A stretch of DNA of 64,000 bases from Oreohelix idahoensis (GCA_024509875.1 JAMPIV010000305.1:1155001-1219000); one strand, 5' to 3'. Shown: positions 23,483-38,005, counted from the stretch's first letter. Notes: a model not told the origin generated them from the sequence alone. A program made the numbers and translations.

Positions 23483-24166
23483 CCAGCACCAGAACTACTC
23501 TTTCAAAGTTACGTAAGCAGGCTGGTCTGCTGGATTTACACCAACTTCATAGACATAGCACCCAAAGTGAATTATTACTAAAACATCCCATTTCCTTCCA
23601 TCATTAATGGACAATGTTTGGTAGGCTTAGACAGGGAGGGATGAAGCCACCCCAACAGCACATCTATTCATCGTTCTCCCAGGGAAAATAAAATTATGAA
23701 CTGTAGAAATATTAACTAATCGTGAAAATTGTATACGTACACACCTTTTATTTATCATGCCATTTATTCATGCCATTCACTCATAAATTCCAAAATCTTT
23801 CATATGTTCTGGCCAAAATAAAACCTTGGTTCAGAACAAATAAATTTAAAAAAGATTTACTTTCTAAAATTTCACCAGCTGAATTTAGTTCATTGTGTTC
23901 TAAATTTTATTGATAATATTATATTATTTAATATCTGTGTGTGTGTGTTTGTATATGTCAATACAACACATTACATTCAGTACCCTAGATTTTAACGTAG
24001 CCACATTCATTAGAAAAAAAGATAGGTGTGAGGTCGTAGTGGTAGCAAGAAAGGCCTTCTGAAAATTCACAGCTACATTTTATCTCAGGAGCCTTCACAG
24101 CTGACCTCATACATCACACTTAGTAATATCACCATCATACAATACCATCAAAACCACTACATATAT

Positions 24167-24184
24167 TGGGGGCTCGTCCGGGAT
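24167..24184 (+). other. primer binding site of element B (tRNA-Pro type)
   Basis: TGGGGGCTCGTCCGGGAT lies 5 nt after the LTR end. This 18-mer is the complement of the 3' end of tRNA-Pro and, from memory, is the primer site sequence used by murine leukaemia-type retroviruses. Confidence 0.92.
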
Positions 24185-24428
24185 AATTAGCATAAACAGT
24201 AATATAAGGATCTCCTGGTGGGAGAAATAAAATTAGGGGAACAAAATTGTAAAATTCCCTTAAAATTAAAAGTGTCCCTTTAAATTAAAAGGGCAATTAG
24301 AAGTTGGTGAATCTTCACAGCCAGTGTTAGTTAATTAATTAATTAGAATTATTTTAGTCTAGAGTAATTATAAGTACTTTAGTGGTTGGAAATTTTACTT
24401 TGCTTATTGCTAGATTTGTTTAAAAAGT

Positions 24429-25988
24429 ATGGCGGAGCTGGCAAAATTTAGATCAGCTGCTGTGCTGACCGCAAAGGAGATGGGAATGGATGGTCAGATT
24501 TTAATTCAATACGTAACGGCTGAATGTGATAAATATATTGAACGGGAAGAAAGAAGATTAGAAAAAGAGGCTGAAAGAAAATTAGAGTCTGAAAGGTTGG
24601 CTGAAGAGAAGAGGTTAGAGGCTGAGACTAAGAGGCTGCAGATTGAGGCAGAAGACAAACGACAGCAAAGGGAGGCAGAAGAAAAAAGATTGACTGCCGA
24701 AAGGGAGGCAGCAGATAGAAAGGCCGAAAGGGAGGCAGAAGATAAAAGGTTGCAAAGGGAGCACGAATTACGACTAAGGGAGCTGGAGTTACAAGGCCAG
24801 GCTCCTGAAAATGGTGCCAGCCCTTTTGCCTCAGATGCTACGCCTAGTCTGGGAGCCTCAAACTCAGCTATGGGGTTTCATTTAGACCATTTTGTTGAGA
24901 AAGACGATGACATAGAGGGGTACCTAGGACGTTTTGAGTTATTAGCTACTACATATGGGTTAGAGAGAGAGAGGTGGAGTTTAAAGCTATCACAAGGACT
25001 GAGAGGTACTTCTTATGAAGTCTTTGCTAAAATGAACAGGGAAGACCAAGACAATTATGACATGTTAAAGCAGGCTTTGTTATTAAGGTACGAGAAGAAT
25101 GGTGAATTTTATCGTAAGAAATTTAGAAATGCCAAACTGTTGTCTGGGGAGACATACCACCAATTCTCTGCCAGACTGGAAACCTATTTGGAGAAATGGA
25201 CTGCTCTGGGGAAGACCCAAGATCTTAAAGAAATGATCATGATTGAGCAATTGAGAGAGTCCATGGCTCCAGACATGAGAAAATTCCTCATGGAACAAGG
25301 TGCAGAGAAGTTGGGAGAGGTTTTAAATGTCGCTGAGAGGTATCAGGCAGCCCAGGCAGAGGTAAGTGGTGCTAAAAAGAAGCACATAGATAATTTTAAA
25401 GCTCCACAGCCATTTAATAAATTTGATAATAGAGAGCAGGGAAATAAAGGTAGGACAAACTTTGAGCGGCCAAGAAATGACTATCGCGACAGAAACTCAC
25501 AGTTCAATGACCAAAAAAATAATGAAAGGAAACCGTTTAACCAAGGAAAAAGATGGTGTAAATGGTGCAAGAGAGATAACCATAACACCGAATTTTGTAG
25601 AAGGAAACCTTCAAACATTGCTGCAATGAAGTCGGGGACGCAAAGATTAAAGGTTAATCCTAATGGACAACAGGAACCTTATCACCCCCCAGTTTGTGAG
25701 GATGTTATTTGTAATGGGGTCACCATAAGGTGCCTTTATGATACAGGTTTGGATTATGATTCAGTTGTGAAGTCTAGCCTAGTGGACCCAAGTCAGTATA
25801 CCACAGAAACAGTGGAAATACAAGGGGCGACTAAGGACATACCACTCATGACACTTCCCATCGCAAGGATAACGGTGAAAACTCGCTATGTGGAAGGAGA
25901 AATCAGAGCAGCAGTGATAGATGAACCAATCTACCCTCTGATATTGGGGTGTAGATACGTCTTCTTGGGGAATCCCGAGAACCTGTGA
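24429..25988 (+). CDS. gag: element B ORF1: Gag with C-terminal protease
   Basis: 519 residues from ATG 24429. Residues about 30-125 form a very charged E/K/R coiled coil. About 150-330 is the capsid; its second half (pattern FRNAKLLSGETYHQF ... IEQLRESM ... FLMEQGAEKLGEV) resembles a SCAN domain. A CCHC zinc knuckle (CX2CX4HX4C) lies at 377-390. A retroviral-type aspartyl protease has D438-T-G and an ILG flap-end motif near 505. It should form the particle, bind RNA and mature it. Placement of the protease at the end of Gag, not at the start of Pol, is notable. The stop TGA (25986-25988) is 2 nt before the ORF2 ATG, suggesting coupled termination and re-initiation; a -1 shift is the alternative. 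Confidence 0.93.
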   Translation: MAELAKFRSAAVLTAKEMGMDGQILIQYVTAECDKYIEREERRLEKEAERKLESERLAEEKRLEAETKRLQIEAEDKRQQREAEEKRLTAEREAADRKAEREAEDKRLQREHELRLRELELQGQAPENGASPFASDATPSLGASNSAMGFHLDHFVEKDDDIEGYLGRFELLATTYGLERERWSLKLSQGLRGTSYEVFAKMNREDQDNYDMLKQALLLRYEKNGEFYRKKFRNAKLLSGETYHQFSARLETYLEKWTALGKTQDLKEMIMIEQLRESMAPDMRKFLMEQGAEKLGEVLNVAERYQAAQAEVSGAKKKHIDNFKAPQPFNKFDNREQGNKGRTNFERPRNDYRDRNSQFNDQKNNERKPFNQGKRWCKWCKRDNHNTEFCRRKPSNIAAMKSGTQRLKVNPNGQQEPYHPPVCEDVICNGVTIRCLYDTGLDYDSVVKSSLVDPSQYTTETVEIQGATKDIPLMTLPIARITVKTRYVEGEIRAAVIDEPIYPLILGCRYVFLGNPENL

Positions 25989-25990
25989 TC

Positions 25991-28813
25991 ATGGCGACAG
26001 TGCAGACCAGGTCACAGAAGAAGGAGGAAGAAGGTGAACCTATAAATGCTCATCCAGAGGAGATGAGGAAGGCGCAGGCTGAGGATAGGACACTCAAGCC
26101 ATGTTTTAAAAAATTGCCCAAATGCCACACACCTCCGAGCAAGGGGGAATATTTCATGAAGAACAAACTATTATACAGGAAGGCCGGAACTGGAACAAAT
26201 GGTCACAACCAGCTGGTTCTTCCCACTTCATATAGAGATAAAGTGATGGAACTCGGGCATGCGATTCCCTTCAGTGGTCACATGGGGATCAGCGCCACAG
26301 GACAGCGTATAGCTTGTCATTACTTCTGGCCAGGGATAACGGAGGATATAAAAAGATATGTCAAATCCTGCCCTGAATGTCAAAGGGTAGCTCCAAAGCA
26401 CTGGACTGCTCCTGCAACTCTAGGGGAAATGCCCATAGTGGGAACACCTTTTGAGAGGGTTGCAGTGGATATTGTGGGACCTCTCACTCGGACCAAGAGG
26501 AGGAACAGTTACATCCTTACTCTGGTGGACACTTGTTCTATGTGGGGAGAGGCGGTAGCCCTGCCATCAATTGATTCAAAACATGTAGCAGAGGCACTAC
26601 TTACAATATTCACCCGATTAGGATTCCCGCATCAAATCTTGACGGATAATGGATCTCAGTTCAAGGGGAAACTAACGGAAGAAGTTTTTAAACTATTTCA
26701 AGCCAGACACTTTCATTGTAGTCCGTACCATCCACAAGGGAACGGCCAGGTAGAGAGGTTCAACGGGACTCTCATTTCTATCCTGAGAAAGCTGGCACAC
26801 GAAAAACCGGATCTGTGGGATCAATTCCTGCCCGCCGCATTGTTTGCGTATCGGGAGGTACCACATAGTTCAACCGGGATGGCTCCCGCAACTCTGCTAT
26901 TTGGGAGGCCAATAAAAGGTCCATTAGAAGCTTTATTAAGGACCTGGACGGATGAGAAGGCGGAAGAGACTGTTACCTCATCTTATCAATACGTGAACGA
27001 ACTGACCACTCGTTTGAAAGCTGGATGGAAACTGGCAAATGATAATTTGAAACAAGCCAGGAAGAAACATGCAGCATATTTTAATAGGAAGGCAAAGGAC
27101 AGAGAACTAGCTGTGGGAGAGAAGGTGCTGCTTCTACTACCCGGTAGCCAGAATAAATTACAAATTGGATGGCAAGGTCCATATACGGTTCTAGAGAAGG
27201 TGTCTAGAACAAACTATAAAATTGACAAAAAGGGGAAGGAGAAAGTTTATCATGTAAACCTGTTAAAGAAGTATCTGGACAGACCACTCCAGGAAAGCAT
27301 CCCCTTACTGACCTTAGCTATAGCAACTCAAATGCAAAAGGAACCACTCACCTCACATGCATACCCATTACATCCTTGTGAAACAGCAGCACAGGTAAAA
27401 GTCAGTAAGCACCTGACTAAAAACCAGAGGGAGAGAGTTCAACAGGTTCTGGAGGAACATACAGATGTATTAACAGATAAACCAGGCCATACAAATTTGC
27501 TACAGTATGACATGAAACTGGTAGACTCAAACCCAATCTGTATGAGAGCCTATTCTATTCCGTTCGCGAAGGAGAAGGCATTGAAGGAAGAAATAGATTA
27601 TTTGTTGAAGGAGGGGATTATTTCACACAGTGAATCATCTTTTAGTTCTAGTGTCGTTTTGTTGAGAAAACCGTCTGGGGAACACAGACTGTGCATAGAT
27701 TACAGGAAACTGAATGCTGTCACAGAAGGACAAGTGGATCCATTACCAGACACAAAACAGTTATTTGCCAGACTGAACAAGGCAAAGTACTTTTCAAAGG
27801 TGGATCTTAGTAAAGGCTATTACCAGATCCCAGTGAAGCCTGAAGTGAGACCTTATTTGGCTTTTAGCACTTCGGATGGACATTATGAATTCAATATGCT
27901 ACCATTCGGACTGAAAAATGCGCCGAGTGTATTTTCAAGGATGATGCGCAAATTGTTGGATCCCCTGAATAACCCATGTATCACGAATTTCATGGATGAT
28001 ATTCTCGTCGCCACAGAGACATTTGAAGAACACATTGAAGCTCTAGAGATGTTATTTAATAGACTTAGGGAGGCGAACTTAACTGCTAGGCCAACAAAAT
28101 GTTGTATTGGATGCAAAGAGTTGGAATTCTTGGGACACACTGTATATCAGGGTAACATGACCCCTGACCCCAAGAACTTGGAAAAACTGCAGAGAGCACC
28201 TAGACCACAAACAAAAAAGGACGTGCGATCATTCGTGTCGTTATGCGGATTTTATCAAAAATATATCAAAGATTTTAACTCTATTTGTGCTCCTCTGACT
28301 GATCTGACTCGCAAGGGACTTCCAGATAAAATTATTTGGACTGCACAATGTGAACTAGCGTTCCAAGACTTAAAGGAAAAACTCACTAGCAAGCCTATTC
28401 TCAAACTGCCTGATTTGACACAGGACTTTGTCTTAAGAACCGATGCAAGTAATGTAGGACTCGGAGGGGCTTTGTTGCAAAGATCATCTTCACCTGATGG
28501 GGAACTGAAACCAGTCGCTTATGCAAGCCGCAAATTGAATAAGGCGGAACAAGGATACTCCACAAGCGAAAAAGAATGTTTAGCGTTAATCTGGGCAATA
28601 AAGAAGTTTCAAATCTATCTGTATGGTAGGACTTTTGTGGTCGAGACGGATCATCAGCCTCTCGTATTCTTATCTCAGGCTAAGCATGAAAACGCAAGAT
28701 TGCTGAGGTGGTCTTTATTGCTTCAACCTTATCAGTTTAGTATCCAATATATCCCAGGCAAATTGAATGTCGGTGCAGATTTCCTCAGTCGGCACCCCTG
28801 TGATCAAAATTAG
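25991..28813 (+). CDS. pol: element B ORF2: Pol (integrase-RT-RNase H)
   Basis: 940 residues from ATG 25991. The integrase comes first: HHCC zinc region (GHMGISATG ... CPECQ), catalytic D160, D219 and E255 (DD35E), then a GPY/F module (WQGPYTV). Reverse transcriptase follows, with FMDD at 667-670 (F in place of the usual Y), then RNase H with RTDASNVGLG, SEKECLAL and ETDHQPL. The protein copies the RNA to DNA and integrates it. The frame is in the -1 register relative to ORF1, with about 30 nt of overlap in open frame; I see no classic slippery heptamer there, so I prefer the ATG start. No breaks are seen. Confidence 0.94.
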   Translation: MATVQTRSQKKEEEGEPINAHPEEMRKAQAEDRTLKPCFKKLPKCHTPPSKGEYFMKNKLLYRKAGTGTNGHNQLVLPTSYRDKVMELGHAIPFSGHMGISATGQRIACHYFWPGITEDIKRYVKSCPECQRVAPKHWTAPATLGEMPIVGTPFERVAVDIVGPLTRTKRRNSYILTLVDTCSMWGEAVALPSIDSKHVAEALLTIFTRLGFPHQILTDNGSQFKGKLTEEVFKLFQARHFHCSPYHPQGNGQVERFNGTLISILRKLAHEKPDLWDQFLPAALFAYREVPHSSTGMAPATLLFGRPIKGPLEALLRTWTDEKAEETVTSSYQYVNELTTRLKAGWKLANDNLKQARKKHAAYFNRKAKDRELAVGEKVLLLLPGSQNKLQIGWQGPYTVLEKVSRTNYKIDKKGKEKVYHVNLLKKYLDRPLQESIPLLTLAIATQMQKEPLTSHAYPLHPCETAAQVKVSKHLTKNQRERVQQVLEEHTDVLTDKPGHTNLLQYDMKLVDSNPICMRAYSIPFAKEKALKEEIDYLLKEGIISHSESSFSSSVVLLRKPSGEHRLCIDYRKLNAVTEGQVDPLPDTKQLFARLNKAKYFSKVDLSKGYYQIPVKPEVRPYLAFSTSDGHYEFNMLPFGLKNAPSVFSRMMRKLLDPLNNPCITNFMDDILVATETFEEHIEALEMLFNRLREANLTARPTKCCIGCKELEFLGHTVYQGNMTPDPKNLEKLQRAPRPQTKKDVRSFVSLCGFYQKYIKDFNSICAPLTDLTRKGLPDKIIWTAQCELAFQDLKEKLTSKPILKLPDLTQDFVLRTDASNVGLGGALLQRSSSPDGELKPVAYASRKLNKAEQGYSTSEKECLALIWAIKKFQIYLYGRTFVVETDHQPLVFLSQAKHENARLLRWSLLLQPYQFSIQYIPGKLNVGADFLSRHPCDQN

Positions 28814-28888
28814 AGTAATGGCAGACGTGAGGAGAGATTTTATCTATGTGTATCACTGGTTTTAGAACTTGCCGTAGGCATGTTTTCA

Positions 28889-28900
28889 AGTGGGGAGATG
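28889..28900 (+). other. polypurine tract of element B
   Basis: AGTGGGGAGATG directly abuts the 3' LTR start at 28901, the expected plus-strand primer site. Confidence 0.75.
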
Positions 28901-31216
28901 TGTCATAAAATTAACAGTGATACAACGTAAAAATATCTCCAAAGGATAAAATGTAGGGATAAAAAGAATGCGTAAGTTACTAGAAGGCATGATCGCCCAC
29001 GCCGCGGGTCATCACCCGCCATGGAAATTAAATTGCTGAAACGGTTACCATTTGAACGGGATGAGAACGGCGGATCAAAAGAAAAAAAAATATATGACTG
29101 AAAAATTGCGTGAGACTAGCAAGGCTAAGGAGACGCAATTGGGGGGGGGGGGGGGGGGAGGAAAAAATTCACGTCCCCAAATTGACACGAGGTACGGAAA
29201 GGGACGCTTATGCGATACCAAGCCTTTTATTTGAATTCAGCGGCAAAAGCATTACAACGCAGATGCTTGAAATATTACAAAATTAAAAAAGTAACTTTTT
29301 CTTAATACTAATGTTAGGAATATAAAAATTAGCTGGCCGGATGGCCCATTTTGAGCAGTGAAATAATATGCTTTTATTTATACAGACGGATAGATAATAA
29401 TGAAGACATTGACAAAAGACTGTGTTGTTCACATCAGCGAAAGACTGCATTGAATCAAACATGTCACTAATTTGCACAAAAACCGCGACCTTGAGACTCA
29501 AGTGTTCAAATCTAGTTAGAATGAAAGAGAGGGACATTGGTGGGAGCTGTGGCTAAAAATAACTTTACAGACAAAATTTGTAGAGGGGACGGATAGGTTG
29601 GTTCAAAAACCAAGTACGTTTTTTGTGAAAACGCAAGTAGAGACGGACGGACTAACAGATAAAAATCCATACTTGACTGAAGCATGACTGAAATGACTTT
29701 AGTGTAGGAAATTTGAATTTGAAAAAAACACAAGGCATTGATTGGCCACAGACAATCATATTATCAGCGCTCAGACGCGCTTTTTTGCCATTCCTCAATA
29801 GTTGTCCAGTGATAGACACAGTAAATTTTAAGTGTGGTGATTTCCAATGAAGTAAATTGAAATAAGTTCAGGGACGCCATACTATAGCCAGCAGCTCAGC
29901 TGAGTTTTGCTAGCATTTCTGTGTTCTTTATTCATAATCTGGTAAGATTGAAATTATTTCTTTGTATATTTTAAATATTGTTTAATGTTTCGAGTGATTT
30001 GATACTGCCATATCGAAATCTAGCCTTACAACAAGTAAGGATTTGCTCTAGACCCCCCGCCCTAGTTCAGGGTCTAGGGACAAACAATATATATAAACTC
30101 CAGCAAGGATTAGGAAGGACAGATCAAGTGTTGAGATCAGTGGAACATATCACCTATCCTATCCTATGGCAAGAAGCTAATAAACATATTTCGGAATATG
30201 TAGTCTGGGAGAACTTATCCTATGTGAAACCAACTTGGTAAGATGTGTTGTATGGTCAGAGAGATCTGACCCTGTCTAAGTGGTGTTATTGTAAATTGTT
30301 ACGTGTAGAAGTGGCTCCTTAGGTAAGGTTCTGAACCTAAACCAATACTTTATTTCAGAGCTGTGAGTTTTTTATGTTGACACCAAAAGGTGGTGTCAAA
30401 TGCTGGGTAAATAATTGACAGTGAGGACCCGTGCAGTGTCGCATCTCGGCAGAACAGCCTTGTATTGCCCCAAGCACGGAGAGGTGGGGCCACCCGATAT
30501 ATTGCCCCCAAGCACGGAGAGGTGGGGCCACCAGATTCCAGCACCAGAACTACTCTTTCAAAGTTACGTAAGCAGGCTGGTCTGCTGGATTTACACCAAC
30601 TTCATAGACATAGCAACCAAAGTGAATTATTACTAAAACATCCAATTTCCTTCCATCATTAATGGACAATGTTTGGTAGGCTTAGACAGGGAGGGATGAA
30701 GCCACCCCAACAGCACATCTATTCATCGTTCTCCCAGGGAAAATAAAATTATGAACTGTAGAAATATTAACTAATCGTGAAAATTGTATACGTACACCCC
30801 TTTTATTTATCATGCCATTTATTCATGCCATTCACTCATAAATTCCAAAATCTTTCATATGTTCTGGCCAAAATAAAACATTGGTTCAGAACAAATAAAT
30901 TTAAAAAAGATTTACTTTCTAAAATTTCACCAGCTGAATTTAGTTCATTGTGTTCTAAATTTTATTGATAATATTATATTATTTAATATCTGTGTGTGTG
31001 TGTTTGTATATGTCAATACAACACATTACATTCAGTACCCTAGATTTTAACGTAGCCACATTCATTAGAAAAAAAGATAGGTGTGAGGTCGTAGTGGTAG
31101 CAAGAAAGGCCTTCTGAAAATTCACAGCTACATTTTATCTCAGGAGCCTTCACAGCTGACCTCATACATCACACTTAGTAATATCACCATCATACAATAC
31201 CATCAAAACCACTACA
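28901..31216 (+). repeat. 3' LTR of element B
   Basis: Direct repeat of 21817-24161, ending CCACTACA and followed by TGTCC. Its poly-G tract is shorter than that of the 5' LTR. Confidence 0.95.
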
Positions 31217-31317
31217 TGTCCATATTTTTATATATTTTATTTTAACACAATTTTTGCAATTTCCTCCAGTTGGAATTCGGGCGAGCATGAATAAGCATCT
31301 CATATTTATGTTTAGTA

Positions 31318-31600
31318 GGGAGCCGCGGTAGTGTAGTGGTTAGTGAGTGCACTGGCTTCCTAGCTCGGTGGTCCATGGTTCGATCCCCAGTTGTATTTTT
31401 TTAGACCGTAAACGGCTCCGAGGTCGACCCAGCCTCATGAATTGGGTACCAGAGCAACTCTAGGAAGGTTAAGGCGGCCGGTGTGATGCTGATCACGTCA
31501 CACCTAGTGTGCCGATGGTCACGAAAATATGGGCCAAATACCGTATTCCCAATATGCCTCAATTGGAGTGTAATGGGATCCTTTACCATTTTATTTATAT
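31318..31600 (+). mobile_element. tRNA-derived SINE
   Basis: The head carries an A-box-like GGTAGTGTAGTGGTTA (31327-31342) and a B box GGTTCGATCCC (31377-31387) at tRNA-like spacing, followed by a non-tRNA body with CAGCCTCATGAATTGGG. An imperfect repeat of the left flank (TTTATGTTTAGTAG) near 31590-31608 could be the target duplication. The 3' end is approximate. Confidence 0.8.
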
Positions 31601-31608
31601 TTAATAGT

Positions 31609-31964
31609 AGAAAATGAATGGAGTTCGTTACATTTGCAGTAACGTGACCGATTTGTTCGCTCAAATCAGTACGCCCTTAAATAAGGATTCGCAGATGGAT
31701 TGATAGAAGTTTTAGTTTGACTTTTTGTTTTTGATGCGTACCAAAACAAGATTTTAAAAGATATATGCACATTTGAGCAAAGTGTCCCACAGGGTGGGGT
31801 CCTCTTCCCCAAACACTTCCTTATATATATATGATTTATCTACCCTTCCAAGATGGAGGTGAAATTCGTTTCTCACCTTAGACGCCGAAAGAAAAACATC
31901 AGGAATGTGTATATTTCGATGGATATCACCATGTTATGTTAAATTATAGAATAAAAGATACACC
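31609..31964. other. no gene seen
   Basis: Sequence between the SINE and the probable start of the RTE LINE. No motif is recognised. Confidence 0.4.
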
Positions 31965-35369
<3,405 letters not shown>

Positions 35370-35380
35370 TATATATATAT

Positions 35381-37165
35381 AAACGACGTCTCTGAAAACA
35401 TCAAATGTGCACAATTGTCGCAGAGAGATTTATGATTAATAAATTTCTATATCTTTTCTTTATTCTACCCGTGTCTTCTACTTTATTATCGCTCTTTTAT
35501 CCTATTTTCGCATTCGTTTGATTGTGAAAATATAACTCTCCCATTCATACCTTCGCCTGTCTCTTTTCTTATGTAGCAACGCATTTTTATTGCTGTTAGC
35601 TAAGTTCTTGAGTAGACCGAATAGTGTGAAATTCGTTCTCAACAGACATATGATGGCAGTCAATCGTCTAACATTTTCATCTGACACGGCGCTCTTGGTT
35701 AAGTTTCTCGGTGTTAGGTGTGAGAGGCGCCAACAGGCATCGCTCGGGTATGACCATAGGTAGCGGCAGGTGTGAAACGCGTCTGGCAGTTTCATTGCCG
35801 TCGTCTGAGTTTTATGTAGGTGTTAAGACGGGAACTATTTCGGGTTTTCGAGAATTAGGAAATCATTTCTTTTCATAAGATATAAACCCCAGTAGTTTAG
35901 ATTTAATTAATTCAGTACTCCGCAGTCAAGACTAGAAACATCCAGCGTTCGATTCCTAAGATCTCTGTTGATAGAAGCATCATTTAGTTGGTCGATTGCC
36001 ATCTAGCTTTCGATTCCTAAGATCTCTGCTAATAGAAGCATCTGTTAGTTGGTCGAATAGGATATAGTTCTTAGTAGTTCTGTGTTGAGTTTTGGGTCAG
36101 CCCAACTTTTACCAGCGGTTTTAGTACAACTGAGAGAAGAAACATTTTTATCTTTAACCACGTGGGTCTACATGTTAAAACCTGTCTGGCAGGGCGCTTG
36201 CCTCCAGAAATAGACAAAGTACAAATCTCACTAACGGTTTTAAAGACTAAATGCCTATACTGGGCTTATTGAGCCCGATTATATTTCTTTACAAACTCTC
36301 ATGTACATGCAACCTTGTGGGGAGAAAAAATACACACCATTAACATTCCGACATTTTGACTAAATTGTGGTGTGACCAATAATTATCTATTGAGAAAAGT
36401 TACCAACCGGTCATTTTTCCTAAATAAGGGAAACCTCGTGATTCTGACACTGTGAGCCCGCTTAAGTCTAATTCTTACCTGAACTGAGTAAATCGACACT
36501 AACTTAAATCTGAAAAGAAAACTATCGCATGAAGAGGACGCTCCCCGGACCACTGGATGAAACCAAAATCTGCAGAGGTGGGATCCGCTTCACCAAGAGA
36601 AAGACAGATTAAACGGTGTGTGTACTAACGTGCGCCAGACGGCGAACACCAGCAAGCTTTTAGGTAAGAAAAGTGAGACAGGGACCCCTGCTGAAAGAAC
36701 AGAGTGAAAGCAGACTGAGTGATTCTTTTTATGTTTTTTGTGCACCCACATTTTTTGGTAATTTCATTTATGCAAATTGTTGCTAAATGCGGGTTTTCCT
36801 CTCTTAGGATAGATTAGGGTATACATTCTGTTCTCAACTTTAGAGGGAAATCTGAGACTATAGAGTATATATCCGTGACTCTTTGGGGCTATCACTTTTC
36901 TTCTAACAGGATCGTGGGCTAAACATCGAGGGAAAATATTACACCTATGGGTCTATTATACTTGTAGTAATTCATTATCTTATATGTATTCTCTATGCTT
37001 GATATTAACATTTATGTGTTGTGGTCAATTTTCCTTCTGTTAATGAACTTTACATACAATTTTATTCAAGTGTGTCGGTCAGCTCGTTCCAACATATCTA
37101 TATTCCATTGTTATAGTTTTCACGTCTGTGCGTCTGTCGTCACTTATGGGTGTGTTTACGTGAGT

Positions 37166-37167
<2 letters not shown>
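35381..37167. other. no gene seen; contains a 61-bp tandem duplication
   Basis: Short chance ORFs only. At about 35943-36060 a segment starting TTCGATTCCTAAGATCTCT is repeated with period 61 (35948 and 36009), with minor differences between the two copies. Confidence 0.5.

Positions 37168-37225
<58 letters not shown>
37168..37225. repeat. (TA)n microsatellite
   Basis: Pure TA dinucleotide run. Confidence 0.95.
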
Positions 37226-37230
<5 letters not shown>

Positions 37231-38005
37231 AGACTGTCTGTCTCCTCTAGATCTGTTGTAGAAGATAGGCTGAAATAGAGAAGATCCTCGATTTCAGGGA
37301 CAGACTCTATTAATTTCTACCATCTCACTCGTGAAAATCTATTTCTATTATTATCTTTCACTGTTACTATCACTTATTCTAATCTATTCAGAAGGGACCA
37401 ACCCAAGTCTTAATTCCCCTAACAAAAATCTACGACAACAATTCACTCTATGCTCATTACCTGGCCATGTGGAGATCAGAAAAATACATCACCAAAGCAA
37501 GAGTGCGGATGCAGGATTTACTGTTAACCTCGGAAGCTGGTCCAGCAGATGGCTACTCATAATCAATGAACAACAAAATAACACACACTCCAGGCAGGAT
37601 TACGCCAAGAAGGGCCTCTAGGGTTTTTGGTGTTTGGACCCCTCTTCATCTAATAGGCAATAATTTTGATATTTTTTTTTCAAACCCCTTAGCATGATGA
37701 GGGTATATACTAGTATTATTAATAGACTGGAATGTTAGTTTGTTAGCACTGATTACCTCTATTATTAGTAATTATTTTTAAAAATCAAAGTTTGTTATTT
37801 TCATTATTATTAATGTAAACACAATAAACACATTTTATTTAATTTTACTGTCATTTTAGAACGTTATGAATGCAAAGTGAGAACATTTTCTTTTTGTACA
37901 TGAATCAATGTATTTTTTTTAACCTTATGCACGGGCTCTCAACAGCTCCAGGCCCCTAGGCTACAGCCTGTTTATGCTCATGGATAAACCGGCCCTGCAC
38001 ACATT
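37226..38005. other. no gene seen
   Basis: AT-rich with short ORFs (for example 37331-37621) lacking recognisable motifs. Confidence 0.4.

Larger units (their letters stand above)
21817..24161 (+). repeat. 5' LTR of element B
   Basis: Direct repeat of 28901-31216. It holds a variable poly-G tract (about 22060-22100) and two 38-bp repeats (23408-23482). Short ORFs such as 22922-23185 are preserved in both LTRs simply because the LTRs are nearly identical. Confidence 0.95.
21817..31216 (+). mobile_element. LTR retrotransposon B, Gmr1-like Ty3/gypsy, complete
   Basis: A 9.4-kb element: 2345-bp and 2316-bp LTRs (TGTCATAAAA...CCACTACA), TGTCC target duplications, a perfect tRNA-Pro type primer site, gag-protease ORF1, integrase-RT-RNase H ORF2 and a polypurine tract. 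Both frames are open end to end. The LTRs differ mainly in homopolymer length (poly-G, A runs) plus about half a dozen substitutions seen by eye. The element looks potentially competent and recently inserted. LTRs make up roughly half its length. Confidence 0.95.

Noticed and set aside
25960..25990. -1 ribosomal frameshift site between ORF1 and ORF2 of element B
   Set aside because: No heptamer of the X XXY YYZ type in the correct register; ATG two bases after the stop is a simpler explanation.
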